A stretch of 64,000 bases of DNA from Paramecium pentaurelia (GCA_905183005.1 CAJJDO010000148.1:110418-174417), one strand, 5' to 3'; shown: positions 48,011-60,615, counted from the first letter of the stretch. The notes: generated by a model from the sequence alone, not told the origin. Translations and numbers: made by a program.

Positions 48011-50771
48011 TCAAAATGAATGGCGTTTATAATGAGGATTTTATAATTCTTCTTGATCATCTTACTCTTAATCATCATCATCATCATCTTCTTCATAACC
48101 CATATTTTAAACAGCTTCAAATCCTCCCATTTATTCTATTTATTCCATCTATTCTTCTGTCAATCCATATTATTTAGCTATAATATAAATATACTTATAT
48201 ACCTATTGCATCTTTCTATAGTTTTTCAAGTAACTTAGGATCTAAATTATCAATATCAATTTAATCATCATATTCTCCATCTATTTCCTATCCATCATAT
48301 TCTCTCAAAGATTATTCTGCTTATTCTCCTACTTAATCTACACCTTCTGGATCTTATTAAGATATTCTTTCTGATTCTTCTACATCCTATTCACCAATAG
48401 GATTCATATAATCAAATTACTCTTATTATTCTTATTCTTCTTAAGGTTATTATTAACTTTTAGCTGCTTCTACTTCCATCAATAAAGGTCTCTAATAAAC
48501 TCTAACAAAGATTTCTTTCATCATATTATTGAAATCTTCCTCTTCTTGTCTCCTCTTTTAATATTGTTCAATAAACTTTTATTATTATCTTTCATATTAA
48601 ACTTAATTATGATCTTGAATAGCCCAAGATTAATGTACTCTTGGTCTAAATAGTTATTTTTTATCCTCTCTTTAATTTTATTCCTCTTAATTTTATTAAT
48701 CAAGAGCAAGTTAATTTTATTTCATAGTAAATATGTAATCAACATAAGCATTAAATTTATCAGTTGATCTTGGTTAGATCTTAGGTTTTGTTGAAATAGC
48801 TTTCTTAGCTTTTTTCAATGGATCCTCCTTTTATATTGATTTCTCATCCAAATAATCTCTTTAAGCTTTCTTTTTACTTTCATGAAATATAGGTCCAATA
48901 GGTATAGTAGTTTTTATTTTCTTTTTCTTTTTATCTAATTATTTTTAGAATTGATCATGCAATTTATTAAAATTTGGTATTGATTTTGCTCTGACTTTTC
49001 TAGATGATTCCTGATAAGATTTTATTAATAATTCTTATTATTTCTCTTATTCTTTTAATTTCATCTTTTCAATCCATTCCTACATACGAGGTGGTAATTT
49101 TGAATTCTCTTATAACCAAAACTTTCTAATCTTCTTTCTATTCTCACTTTTTATCTTCTACTCTTAAATATTACGTTCATATAATTTCAATGAACAATAC
49201 CAAGGAATAGGATTAGCTCTAAATTTATATGGTTCCTCTTAATCTTCAGGTAATTTAATAGGTTATTCTCTTTTTCTATCCTCAAAATTAAATGGTTTCT
49301 GCATAGATTAAGTCTTTTCTTTGCATCTCTCCTTCAATTCTCTTCTTCTTATTTCTTCTCTCTCCAACAATTCATTATAATAATTCTTATCCTTCACCTT
49401 ATATGGTATTGCCTTAGCCTTAAATGGTCTAAATTTATAAGCTTCTTCAATTTCTTCTTATTTTTATCTAACCTACTCCATAACCCATTTTTCCCTTATA
49501 CTAGGCTACTTATTGACATCTCTTTTCTCCTATCCTGTTTTCTTGGGTATTGTAAATTACATCCTATCCACATTAATCTCTTAAAAGGGTTTTCTTGGGA
49601 TTGATTGTTTCTTAACTTTCTTTTTCTCAGTTTCAGGTGGTGGAGGGATCTCATATTTTGCAGTCATTTTATAGAAATAATCATCTGATGATTCAGATGA
49701 AATTTATTCTTCTTATTATTATGGTAATGGTTCTTCATCTTAATCATTTGGAAGATTATCAAAGAAATACATAAACTAATTCCATGATATCTATTCATCA
49801 GGATTATTCAGATATCCAATCTCTATTTATTATAGTACACTTTCTAAGAGTAAATTCAATCCAAAAACAACAACATGAACAGCATATACAAACAATTCAC
49901 AATTTTAACGAATAGATTTTATAGCTTCATCAACTGTTGCCAACCCATTTTCACTTACTGTATCAAAAGCCTCCTATATTTTTGAGATATCTTCTAACAA
50001 TAAGATACGAGGATTATTCTCAAAAAGATTAACTTATTTATGAATTGGATCAAATAAATGAACATACTCTCGAAATCCTTTCTCTGGTTTAATCTTTTAA
50101 TACTTCTACAAAAATTATATGAATTCATCTTGTTTTAGATGAAATCTTTCCTTAACTGGAAAAGAATCTAATGCCAACTAGAGTGATTATCTATCAAATT
50201 AAAAGAGTGTCATTATTAATGGATTCTCATACATAAAGTTTTTAAGTTAAAGATGATGTACTTATCCTTTACGATGTGGATCTATTTAAGTGTAAAAGAA
50301 ATCAAACATGTCTAAATCATTTGGATCTTTAGTGACCCATTTTTAAAGAGCCTCTGTCTATTAGTCTAATAACTTAAGAAGTTTGAATTCTTATTCTCTC
50401 TATAATCGTTCTCTTTAGTAAATTGAATAAAATCATACCTTTTTCTACGCAAATACATTTTGAATTAGAATATATAATGTCTTCTTTACAAGACTTCCTC
50501 ATTATATTTACTTTCATATGGTTTTTTTAATTCAGGTATGTTGCCATCTAATGATTCTTCACTTTCTTCAGTTTATAACTTTGGTCTTTTACTTTGAACC
50601 CTTCTCAGAATTTCACATATCTTATCTCTGGAACGTTGCTAATTGCATCAACATAATATATACTATTTTAGCATTGATAGTGTTATCTTTGATACTTCTT
50701 TATAAATCATACTCAGTTTTCAATTCTCCTACTTTCTGCTACAATTAACCGACAAATAGTTAATCTGTCAT
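48011..50771 (-). CDS. FAM161-family basal body / centriole protein
   Basis: Predicted 894 residues with introns of 25, 26 and 25 nt. The centre carries the FAM161 (UPF0564) signature: YKFRANPIPWYCSLKLYE, preceded by KPFNFEDRKREQ and followed by KLPPRMQEWIEKMK and VRAKSIPNFNKLHDQFQK, the recurring F-R/K-A-x-P-x-P pattern. Human FAM161A is a microtubule-binding protein of centrioles and the photoreceptor cilium. N-terminal and C-terminal parts are helical and very acidic, ending in a DDDDD run. The start at 50769-50771 lies only 13 bp from the start codon of the divergent membrane gene, so a downstream start cannot be excluded. Confidence 0.75.
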
Positions 50772-50784
50772 TTTATTTTTATTT
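50772..50784. promoter_or_regulatory. 13-bp gap between divergent start codons
   Basis: Only TTTATTTTTATTT separates the predicted ATG codons of FAM161 (minus) and the membrane protein (plus). If both starts are right, leaders are almost absent and the promoters lie inside each other's coding sequence. Confidence 0.4.
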
Positions 50785-52504
50785 ATGCAAAAACTAAACA
50801 CCTACGAGGCAACTCCTTGGGTAGCAGGATATCAATGTTGTATAGTGATATATACTTTCATAAGTTTTGGACTTATTTTGGTTTCTGTATTCAATTAATC
50901 AATACTCATGGATTCTGTATATTAAAATGATATATTATCAAGGCACCACAATTTTACTCAGATTGGGATAATAAGTTTATAGAAGATTTAAAGATCTAAA
51001 ATACTTGTGATGAAGGTTATATTAATATGTTAAATTTCACATGGCCTGGTACAGAACTTGGATGTGATTGTACATAATCAAATGGAACAGGGAAATACAA
51101 ATATACAAAGTAAAAATTTAAAAAATAAAAAAGTTATTATTATATGGAATGTAGTGAGTTTATGCTAGCTGAAAATTGTTAACCTGTAGAACCAATATAT
51201 GAAAAGTAATTCTAACATTGGCCTTTTATTGATCAAACTTCAGTTAAATGTGATTTATTTTGATTTAACTTAAGCTTTCAAATTATGTGCAAAGTAGAGT
51301 ACTTCTACAGCAATTGAATCATTTTAAATTGGTGAGGCTAATGAAGGATACAAAAAATGTGGTAATGTTTTCCAAATTCCATCTAATGAATTATGTCCAA
51401 TCAATGATTTTACCATTTCAACAGATTAAAATGGAGAGGCAATAGGAACTACTGGGTTATATTTGAAAATTTTCAGAGTTCAATAAGATGAATTACCATT
51501 AACAGGATTTACAATAGGATTTAGTAATTAAATTATTCAACTTATAATAGATTCAATATGTTATTCAATTTCAGATATTTATTAGTTTTAGTATTTAGAT
51601 AAGATGATAAATTATCATTGTTATGATAATGATGAAAGATATGTACGTTTAACAAATGATATGACATATAGTGATTTATTAATGGTAAATGAAGTATAAG
51701 AAGAGTATAATTAATTATATAAAAATTCAGTTATTGAAAATAGAAGTAATATTTAAAATAATTGTAGATGTTAATTTATTTTACAGATACCTAACTCAAT
51801 TTTATTACAATTCATCAGAATTGTGTTAGGCTGAAGATCTAGAATTTATTTATGATTTAAATTCATATATCAATGATAATGTAATGGATGTTTAATTAGC
51901 TGCTTAAGTAATTGTAGGAATTTAAGCAGGAATGTTTGGATTCTTAATTCCATTAATATCAGCAATATCTTTGGTGGGATGTAATTTTAAATATGCAAGT
52001 TTGAATAGAAAAAGTTCACTTTATAAAGATTTATTTGGATTTTGGTTAGGAGTCAAGATGATAGGTGAGATCCTGTGCACTATTATCTTGGCTTCTGATA
52101 TGGGATACTAATAATAAATGATGGATCACTTCTATGATTTTATAAATGCTGATTGTTCTGATAAATTCTCTTTACAAGAAATGAGTGATTTCTATAACGA
52201 GTACGAAATCAAAGTTTACAATTATGTTCTTTTAAATTTCATCCTCTGTATTATTACTAATGTCCTTGATTTTTATGTCACTTATCTTATGTGTAGAGAC
52301 AAACATAATGATGGAATCTTTTTAAAGAAGAGTACAAATTCTCACCTTAAGAATTTCACTTCAACTCATCCTGAAGAATTACTTAATAGAACAAAGGTTC
52401 AACCATAATCAGAAATTAAATTATAGAATTAATAGAATAGATAATTTGATGATGTTGAAATACCAGGTGATGATATGCCTAGACCACATAAACCTGAAAA
52501 TTGA
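50785..52504 (+). CDS. Multi-pass membrane protein with Cys-rich loop
   Basis: Predicted 540 residues; introns of 26, 24, 25 and 22 nt give one frame. A first membrane segment (CCIVIYTFISFGLILVSVF) is followed by a long loop containing TWPGTELGCDCTQSNGTG and about ten cysteines. Later come segments such as VIVGIQAGMFGFLIPLISAI and VLLNFILCIITNVLDFYVTY and a polar tail. The order (one segment, large Cys loop, more segments, Pro/Gln tail) matches the gene at 25775-27486. The 25-nt intron begins GTG, unusual here, so that junction is less certain. Function is unknown. Confidence 0.6.
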
Positions 52505-52528
52505 ATAAAAATAATAATATCATTTTAA

Positions 52529-53272
52529 TCAAGTATCATATTTTTCTAAACACATTTCATTTGTTAAATTACTATTTAATTATTTACGTAATCTATTTAA
52601 TCTATCAGCTATTCTATCTTAAATGTTATCACCTTATTATTACAAAGATTGTCTAATAATATTATCTATAACATCAGATTCACATCTTACCATTTTTTTC
52701 TACTTCATAATCCCAATTCTTAATTAAATCAACTGAAACTTTTTATTCATTTTATTATTAATATATTTTTTCTGTCATTGTTAATTTCTTTGATCTAACT
52801 TCTCTCATTAATTTTTGTGATATTTTCTTATTTTCTCTGTTATTCTACTATACTTATTATTCCTCTTCTTTAATAGGAGTCTATTATTTTAAAGGTCTTT
52901 CAGGTCTTTTAAGAGGATCATATTTAACTTATCCTTCTTTAATGATTGGTTTGATTTACATTTGTTTCTCTCTTTTCTATTTTGCTATAATCTCATCTTT
53001 TAACATTAATTCAAATGCTTCTTTTTCTGCAATTGTATTAGATATCTTTTCCATAAAATAATATTTTGCAGGATTACTTACTGTATCAAAGAATTCTACA
53101 CACATAGCATACATATTGAGTAACTCTAAAATTTATTCCATTGATTCTATTTTAGTGCTAAACTTAATTAAAGAATGCACTTTACTTTTCTTTCTGTTTC
53201 TAATAATTAAATGAAAAATTTCTTTCCTATAGCATTTTTATTATCATCTTCATCAGATGAATCACAATGCAT
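52529..53272 (-). CDS. Uncharacterised helical protein
   Basis: Predicted 231 residues with introns of 23 and 25 nt. After an acidic N-terminus (MHCDSSDEDD) there is a helical, partly hydrophobic block (ESMEQILELLNMYAMCVEFF then NPAKYYFMEKI), then a long charged region with KRPERPLKQQTPIKEEE and a Gln/Arg-rich end. No motif or membrane segment is evident. It is convergent with the membrane gene, with 24 bp between stops. Confidence 0.55.
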
Positions 53273-53544
53273 TCAATTTTTAAATAAATAAATAATATTT
53301 ATATTTAAACTAACTAATATTCTTAATAAGGTGATCAATTTTATATACTAAATGTTTATAATATAGGTAGTTATAGGTAGTAAATAATTACAATAGAAAA
53401 AAAAAGTGTTAAGAAAAAAAAACATTTAAATTGTAGTTCTGTAAGTTTTTTCTATTTGTATTGTATTATTAAGTGAATAAATTTTGATTGAACCTTTTGT
53501 GACTAATATTAGTTGTATAAGTTGTTATTAGTTGATAATTGATA
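53273..53544. other. Intergenic region with poly-A tracts
   Basis: A/T-rich, with two runs of A near 53,395 and 53,415. Nothing else recognised. Confidence 0.4.
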
Positions 53545-54100
53545 ATGAAACACTCATCTAAACATTCTACTTTGTATTTATAAAAGTATGAATACAATAT
53601 GAATAAGAATCTGATTCAAATGGAATTGATTTCAATAGATCAAGTACTTTATTGAATATAAATATGATATAGTGTACAAATTAATAACTATGAAGAATTG
53701 AATAGTGTAATTGATGGATTTAAAATTGTGGATTGTGATTAATGAGAGAATATAGTATGATTTGTCTGGATTAGACAATGATCTCTTAGAGAATATTAAG
53801 TAGACTCAAAAGATGTGGTAAGAAGGGAGTGTATTTGATATTGGATTAATAAATTTAGAGATGGATGGAAATTTAGACTATTTGAAGGTTTTGCACATTG
53901 ATTTAAGAGAATGTGTTATTGATTGTAATTATAATTAATAGGAAATTGGGTTGTTTTTATGGCTGAAGAACATTGAAATACAATCAATGGAAATGATTAA
54001 GAAGAATGGGGATAATTAAATATATATAAATGGAATGAAAATAAAGATATTTATTTTTTTAATTTAAAATGTCTGTGGACAACAGCTTCGACAATTTTGA
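53545..54100 (+). CDS. Weak gene model, possibly decayed, overlapping the PHD gene
   Basis: An ATG at 53545 opens MKHSSKHSTLYLQKYEYNM and runs to a TGA near 53,654; a later frame of about 130 codons (for example DLSGLDNDLLENIKQTQKMW and LKVLHIDLRECVIDC) ends at 54098-54100. A 28-nt intron joins the later parts, but no standard intron links them to the first exon. The stop lies 32 bases inside the PHD gene. The hydrophobic and charged pattern looks protein-like, yet with one stop codon this length alone is weak evidence. It may be a pseudogene. Confidence 0.3.
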
Positions 54101-56417
54101 GTAGCTGATGTTTCCTTCCTATGATGATATGTAAAACAGAGAAAAGATTGAGGAGTAATACGTTCTAGATCCTATTCCTTAAGAATAGGAAGACAAACCA
54201 ATCCACTAAAATCCAGCTAATAATGGGAAAACTTATCAATAATTGTTTGAAATAGTTTAACGATTAAATGACATTAACTGGGTGGAACCATCATCAAAAA
54301 TCACTCCTATCAAGTACTTGACTCCAATTACTTACTGGTTTATTATATGTTCCCAATACTTTCAAAACAATGTTGATCCTAAAATCATAAAGTACTCAAT
54401 AATATTTACTCTTTAGAATCAATTAAGAATGTCACCAAATTCAAGAAGAAACTGCTCGTCCATACACTTATTTTGATGATTGGTTCATTATGGAGATGAG
54501 AAACATAGTAAACTATAATCTAAGATAGATGGTTAAAAGAATTATCACCCAAAAATGATTTGGAATTATTGTAGACAGAATTAGAACAACAATTACTTGA
54601 TACCTAACTCCAAGTCAATACTCAAATAGATGCAATACAAATAGAAAAGTCTACTTTGAATATCTAAAATCCTCCAGATTACATTCTCAAAGATCTAGTT
54701 GGCCTAACTGATATTGAAAATCAATATTTAACATATCTTGAAAGTTAATAAAAGTAATCTAATAATAATATATATATTTTAGATACTATGATGAATAAAT
54801 TATAAATTAAACTAAATCATCTAATTTAGCAGGAACAGCTAGAAAATTATAAAATGTTTATAATAATTGTTAGATTTGTAATCAAGGGGTTAGATCTGAA
54901 GATCCTTTGATTTCTTGTTAAAAATGTTAAATTGTAGTTCATTAAAAGTGTTATGGTTTAGAAAATGCAGTTAACAATTGGATTTGTGATGTTTGTTTGA
55001 ATTTTGGTAATAAAGGGAGATATTTAAAATGTCCTCTCTGTCCAAAATTAGGAGGAGCTATGAGACCTACTTCAATGTCAATGAAAGATTCTATATTTGA
55101 ATTAATCAATCCTACTTTTCATACATATGCTATCAATTATAAAGTTGATAGATAAAGTAATTAATTTATTTATTTTAGAACCTCCTCCAGATGGTGAAGA
55201 AAATTACAATTTTATGATACTTTAATATCAACTTGAAAATATGTCTGATGAACCACCAAAAGCTGAAAAGATTTGGACTCATGTTTCTTGTTCACTATGG
55301 TTAGATTTTGATTTAGTGAAGGTGGATAAAAGGAAATTTAATAGTTTATGTAGTATATGTAAATAGAAGAAAAATGGAGCATGTGTATCCTGTTCAAAAT
55401 CTAAATGTACTATATCATTTCATCCTGAATGTGCTAGAAGATCATAAATTTATATGGAATCAGATAATATTTATTGTTTTAAACATTAACCTTTAAAAAT
55501 CAAGAGAATATTTGAGGATTAACATAATTAATGGAAGGAAGAGATTTATTCATTTTTTAAATAATATGAAAAATTAGAATAATTATTAGCTCATAGACCT
55601 AAAAATAATGATATTGAATTTTAGAAATTTGAATTAAAAGCATAATAAGAAGAAATTGAAGCAGATATTAAATAAGAAAATGAATTATTATTTTAAAGAA
55701 TAGCTGAAATACTAGAAAAAGATGAAAAATTCATTATAACTTTCTAATAAAATTAAGTTGTAGATATTTAATTACCTTTAAAGAGATAATCTATATATGA
55801 TATTGAAGAAAATGATAGAATTTGGTAATAATTGGCTAATGAAAAATGTTCATCTGAATAGGTTTATATTCTATATCAGAGAGCAATTAGAATGAGAAAA
55901 AAGAAAAAGTAAGGAAATGCAATAATATAATTGTAAATGCCTTCAATATAGGAATTACCTAATAGAAATAGACATTCAATATATTCTAGACCAAAATTCT
56001 TTAAATATCATAAAAAATAAAAATAAAATGGAGTATCTAATAATAATATATCTCTAAAAATAAAAATACCAAAAGAAGCTATCAATATTTAATAATAATA
56101 TTGTATATGCAAATAATAAAATGATGAAGAAATGATGTGTATTATATTTATTTATTATTTTAGAATGTGAAATTTGTTCAGAATGGTATCATCTTAAATG
56201 TTTAGGATTTTTGAGTTCTCTTGAAGATGCATAGAATTTGTATTTTTATTGTTTTAGATGCGAATAGAAATTAAATAGAGAATAAACAAAATATATCAAA
56301 AGATATAAATAATATTTTATAGATGCTACATTTCGAGATTTAAAATTGAAAATAGGAATGTCACCACATGAGTTAAGAGCTCATGAAAAAAAGAATTATA
56401 AATAGTTGTCTAAATGA
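54069..56417 (+). CDS. PHD / extended-PHD chromatin protein (JADE/BRPF type) with a second PHD
   Basis: About 740 residues; introns of 22-25 nt are visible, though exons between 54,300 and 54,540 are not fully resolved. A PHD finger (CQICNQGVRSEDPLISCQKC, HQKCYGL, WICDVC) leads through a zinc knuckle (CPLCPKLGGAMRPTSMSM) into an extended PHD (WTHVSCSLWLDF, CSICKQKKNGACVSCSKSKC, FHPECARRS, YCFKH), the cassette of JADE and BRPF subunits of MYST acetyltransferase complexes. A last PHD lies near the C-terminus (YCICKQQNDEE, CEICSEWYHLKCLGF, FYCFRCEQ). It probably reads histone H3 tails in the nucleus. The start at 54069 is the best ATG. Confidence 0.8.
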
Positions 56418-56587
56418 TCAATATTCATAAAATAATTACATAAATATATATTATACATTATCTTATAAATTCTATTGATAATAATTATAAATCACATTAA
56501 TATATTAATTAAATATTTCAATCTCTTGATTTTTATTTAATAAATTCAAGTAATGATTTTGAATAACATTGAAATGATAGAAACTCT

Positions 56588-58370
56588 TCATAATTTGACT
56601 ATTATTTATTAATTAAAGAATACTTCTAAAGGTGTATTTGATAAATGTACTACTCCAGGAGGTGTATCATAATTAATATTTAGCTCATAAAAGCCAACAA
56701 CATATTATATGGCTGGAAGGATATCTTATAAGGCAAATCCAAAGGTAGTTTATACAAATTATCCAAAAATTATATTAAATTAATTATCTTCTAAATTATA
56801 AATATTTTATTATACTATTTAATAGAAACATTGAAGTTTATGACATTGTTTCAAGCATGTCTTAATCATATACATTAAGTTAAAAAGAAATAATTAAGTA
56901 CATAAATGATGCTACTATAGTTCTTGGCATATATTGTAAAGTCTAAATATCCATCAATGTACAATCTACTAATTAACATAACTTTCTAAACACTTTTAAT
57001 TAAAATTGAATTACATTGATAAGATTCTTCATTTGGTTTTCTAAAGTAAATATTTAAACCATAATCTTCTGCATAAATATCCCATTAATCTGTAAACCAA
57101 TTAATCCAATAACTATAAGAAGGTGGATTAACATGCCATTTCAAAGTCTATAAAATTAATAATTTATATTTACAAATAGAATGTTCAATTCCATATTTAA
57201 TATTTCATCCTTTGTATAACCATAATTAGCAGCCTTTTCAAATTATTATACTCCAATAGGAATAACTTCTTCAACTTTATTTGCTATCAATAAACTAGTT
57301 AAACCAATAAGTTATAAATTTTATTTATTAGCTTATTTTTTAGATAGAAATTAATCAAGGTAAAAGATAGATAAATGAAAAGTTTATCTTTTTAATCTAA
57401 ATTCCATAGCTACTTCCATCATCCAATCAAATAAAATAGCTCTCATAAGTTAATTGATTTCACTTTATTCAGTTAAATAATATGGATCTGTTAGATATTC
57501 TCTTTCTAATTATATTAAAGGATCAGGTTCTGTTTTGATTCTGTCTTCTATATTTATATTATTAATAACTATCTCATTCTCATCACAAGTCAAATCTAAT
57601 TCTTTAGGATTTGAATTAGCCTAAGTTGAACCAAAAAATCTAGATTCTTTGTGATCTATAGAAGAAGATCTAGATTTTGAAAAGGGACTTTTGGATATCA
57701 TTTATATATCTGCAGATACACATCTTTAAGAACTTTTTCTAAAATGAGATTCTTAGTTTTTTAAATTATCTTTGATTTCATTCAATAAATTTTGAGATTC
57801 CTATGAACAACGATACATATCTTCAATAACTCCATTGAATTCTAATTTATAATTATTTTAAATTTATGTTGTTTGAGCAATGGATAGTATTTTCTAAGTT
57901 AATTTTTCATTTTAATCACCTTAATTCAAATACATACTATCCTTAATTCTTGTTCTACTGTTTGTATTACTAAGAAGAACCGTATTTGGAAAACTAATTT
58001 ATCTAACTTTTTAAGAAGGCTTATTAATATTATTAAATGAATTTTCCTTATTCTGTTTATTATTATTTCTAAACTCTTGTAATAATTAATGAAATGTTGT
58101 TGACATATCTCTACTTTCTGTTGCTCTTGATGTAATTTAAGGTTGATTAATTTAAATAGACTTTAATTTTTCTATAGGTTTATACTATCTTTCAGTATGT
58201 CTATCTTTAGAGCTTTTAATCAATTAAGTAATTTATTTAATCATTTATGGTTCAATAGGTTTTTATTAATATTTTGGAGATCTACTTTGAGTAAGACATT
58301 TTGGATGACTAACTTGCTTATGATATTATACATACTTTAATCCATTGATCTAAAGCTGCTTCTTTTGCAT
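56588..58370 (-). CDS. Cyclin (mitotic / B-E type)
   Basis: Predicted 570 residues with introns of 26, 19 and 25 nt. The first 300 residues are Ser/Asn/Gln-rich and disordered. The cyclin box reads MRAILFDWMMEVAMEFRLKR, YLDQFLSKKQ, LQLIGLTSLLIANKVEEVIP and GYTKDEILNMELNILFTLKW, matching the M-R-x-I-L-x-D-W and A-x-K-x-E-E motifs. A second fold (LVDCTLMDIQTLQYMPRTIV, ASFMYLIISF) follows once the 19-nt intron at 57041-57059 is removed. Cyclins activate Cdk kinases at the cell-cycle transitions. No clear destruction box was spotted in the N-terminal part. Confidence 0.8.
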
Positions 58371-58725
58371 ATATATATAGTTATATTAATTCAAATTTAA
58401 TTAATGAAATATTATTAATAAATGAAATCAATTTTAGTATGTTTAAACTTATTAAAATAAATGCATAAATATAAAATTCAAACATTATTTATTGACTTAT
58501 AAAAAAGAGTGAATAAATTAAATAAATTTACCACTAATTTGCTTTATAATCAAATATTTGATTGTAAATATAAATTATTTTATATGAAATCTATAAATCA
58601 GATTTAAGTAACATATTATGAAATTATTAGAATTGAAAAAAAGAGAGATATTAGGATTGTACATTAATAAATAACATAAATATTCTATTTTGATTAATAT
58701 ACATTATGATTATATATATATACAT
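58371..58725. other. Intergenic region, about 355 bp
   Basis: AT-rich gap between two minus-strand genes, with a short TA run near 58,710-58,720. Nothing else recognised. Confidence 0.5.
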
Positions 58726-59272
58726 TCACAATGGTAAAAAGGTTTTTTTTAAGAATATTCCTTTGAGTTGATTCTTTAATAAATTGAATGCAGCATGCAT
58801 ACCTGTTTTTCCTCCAGGAAATAGGGATACTGTCAAATATATTAAAGATGCAATCTTAATTTAATGAAGATTTTTACTTGAAGTGATAATAATCCTAGAG
58901 TGTAAAAATATCCCATATAGAACATTCCTGTATATAAACAAGCTATTAGAGATACAAGATAAAGCAATGTAGCAGCAGAGGAAGAAATTTTATTAAATAG
59001 CGTTTTGAGTTCAATGATTTAAAGCATGGATAACAAAATAATAAAGGAGCCAGCTGAAAAGAGTAAACAAAATGGTTTAGGATTGAGTATTAGAAAGGAG
59101 GCAAATGGTATAGATATTATGATAAGAATAAGTCCAGACATAAATAGGATTGCAAATATTCCCCAATTCTTTTATGTTTCAGCTTTTCTATACTATATAT
59201 TATTTAATACTTTGGTTATAAGCTAGAAACAATTGATCCTAACAAGGTTTCTTCCTCTGCAAAAAATTACAT
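58726..59272 (-). CDS. SFT2: SFT2-like Golgi vesicle transport protein
   Basis: Predicted 166 residues after introns of 23 and 23 nt. Four membrane segments are seen: FAILFMSGLILIIISIPFAS, PFCLLFSAGSFIILLSML, AATLLYLVSLIACLYTGMFY and a last one ending in SLIYLTVSLFPGGKTGM. The Pro-Gly-Gly near the C-terminus corresponds to the conserved S-Y-I-P-G-G of SFT2. Members act in retrograde transport to the Golgi and contact the syntaxin Sed5. The start lies 38 bp from the divergent RPT6 start. Confidence 0.75.
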
Positions 59273-59310
59273 GATTAATAATCCTAATCTAATTTAATTT
59301 TAAATAATAG
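59273..59310. promoter_or_regulatory. 38-bp shared upstream region of SFT2 and RPT6
   Basis: The two divergent start codons are 38 bp apart, and the gap is almost pure A/T. It is probably part of a bidirectional promoter. Confidence 0.4.
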
Positions 59311-60570
59311 ATGAGTGAAAAACAAAGTGTAAAGCAATATATCTAAGGGAAATTAGATCTTCTTGAATTTATGATTGCAGAAAAATAAGCTAATGTAAAG
59401 AGATAAGAGGCATAGAGAAATGAGTTAAATAGTTTGGGTAATTTTGAAATTTTTATTTTGAGTAAGGTAAGTTAAGGAAGAATTGTAAGCCATGTAAGAG
59501 CCTCATTCTTATGTTGGTGATGTTGTTAAATAGATGGGAAAAGATAAAGTTTTAGTTAAAGTGAATCCAGAAGGGAAATATGTTGTTACATTAGATAAGA
59601 GTATTAAAATTGAAGATTGTAAACCTAATACTAGAGTTGCCTTGAAGAGTGATTCATATGTTTTACATAAGATTCTACCAACAAAAGTGGATCCTTTAGT
59701 TTCATTAATGAAAGTAGAAAAAGTGCCAGATTCAACTTATGATATGATTGGTGGTTTAGACTAATAAGTTAAGGAAGTAAAAGAAGTGATTGAATTACCT
59801 ATCAAACATCCAGAAATATTTGAGAGTTTAGGTATTGCTTAACCAAAAGGTGTTTTATTATATGGACCACCAGGAACAGGGAAAACATTATTAGCTAGAG
59901 CAATAGCACATCATACAGTATTATTAGATAATATTAATTAATAGGATTGTACATTTATTAGAGTAAGTGGATCTGAATTAGTATAAAAATATATTGGAGA
60001 AGGAGCAAGAATGGTAAGAGAATTGTTTGTAATGGCTCGTTAACATTCTCCATGTTTAATCTTTATAGATGAAGTAGATTCAATAGGAGGTGCTAGAATG
60101 GAAGGTGAAAGAGGTGGAGATTCAGAAGTATAAAGAACTATGTTAGAATTATTAAATTAAGTAATATTATATATTTATTTATATAGCTTGATGGTTTTGA
60201 ATCTACATAAACTATTAAAATTATTATGGCTACAAATAGAATTGATATTTTAGATTCAGCTTTATTAAGACCTGGAAGAATAGATAGAAAAGTTGAATTT
60301 CCTAATCCTGGAGTTGATGCTAGATTAGAGATTTTAAAAATTCATTCAAAAAAGATGAATTTAATGAGAGGAATTGATTTAAGAAAGATTGCAGAAGTGA
60401 TGCCTGGTGCTTCTGGTGCTGAATCTAAAGCAGTTTGTACAGAAGCTGGTATGTTTGCTTTAAGAGAAAGAAGGATTCATGTTACTTAAGAAGATTTTGA
60501 GATGTCTGTAGCTAAGGTTATGAAAAAGGATATTGAAAAGAATATGGCTATCAATAAAATGCTTAAGTGA
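59311..60570 (+). CDS. RPT6: 26S proteasome regulatory ATPase RPT6 (PSMC5/SUG1)
   Basis: Predicted 393 residues with introns of 25, 27 and 26 nt, close to the usual 400. An N-terminal coiled coil precedes the OB part (SYVGDVVKQMGKDKVLVKVN, PEGKYVVTLD). The AAA domain has IGGLDQQVKEVKEVIELPIK, Walker A GPPGTGKT, IGEGARMVRELF, Walker B CLIFIDEVDSIGG, the arginine-finger region LLRPGRIDRK and a C-terminal SGAESKAVCTEAGMFALRE. RPT6 is one of six ATPases that unfold substrates for the 20S core. The 27-nt intron at 59918-59944 is a multiple of three without a stop, but removing it restores the conserved HHTDCTFIRVSGSE. Confidence 0.95.
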
Positions 60571-60615
60571 TTTATTTTATTCAAAATTATAATTATATAT
60601 ATATATATATATTTA

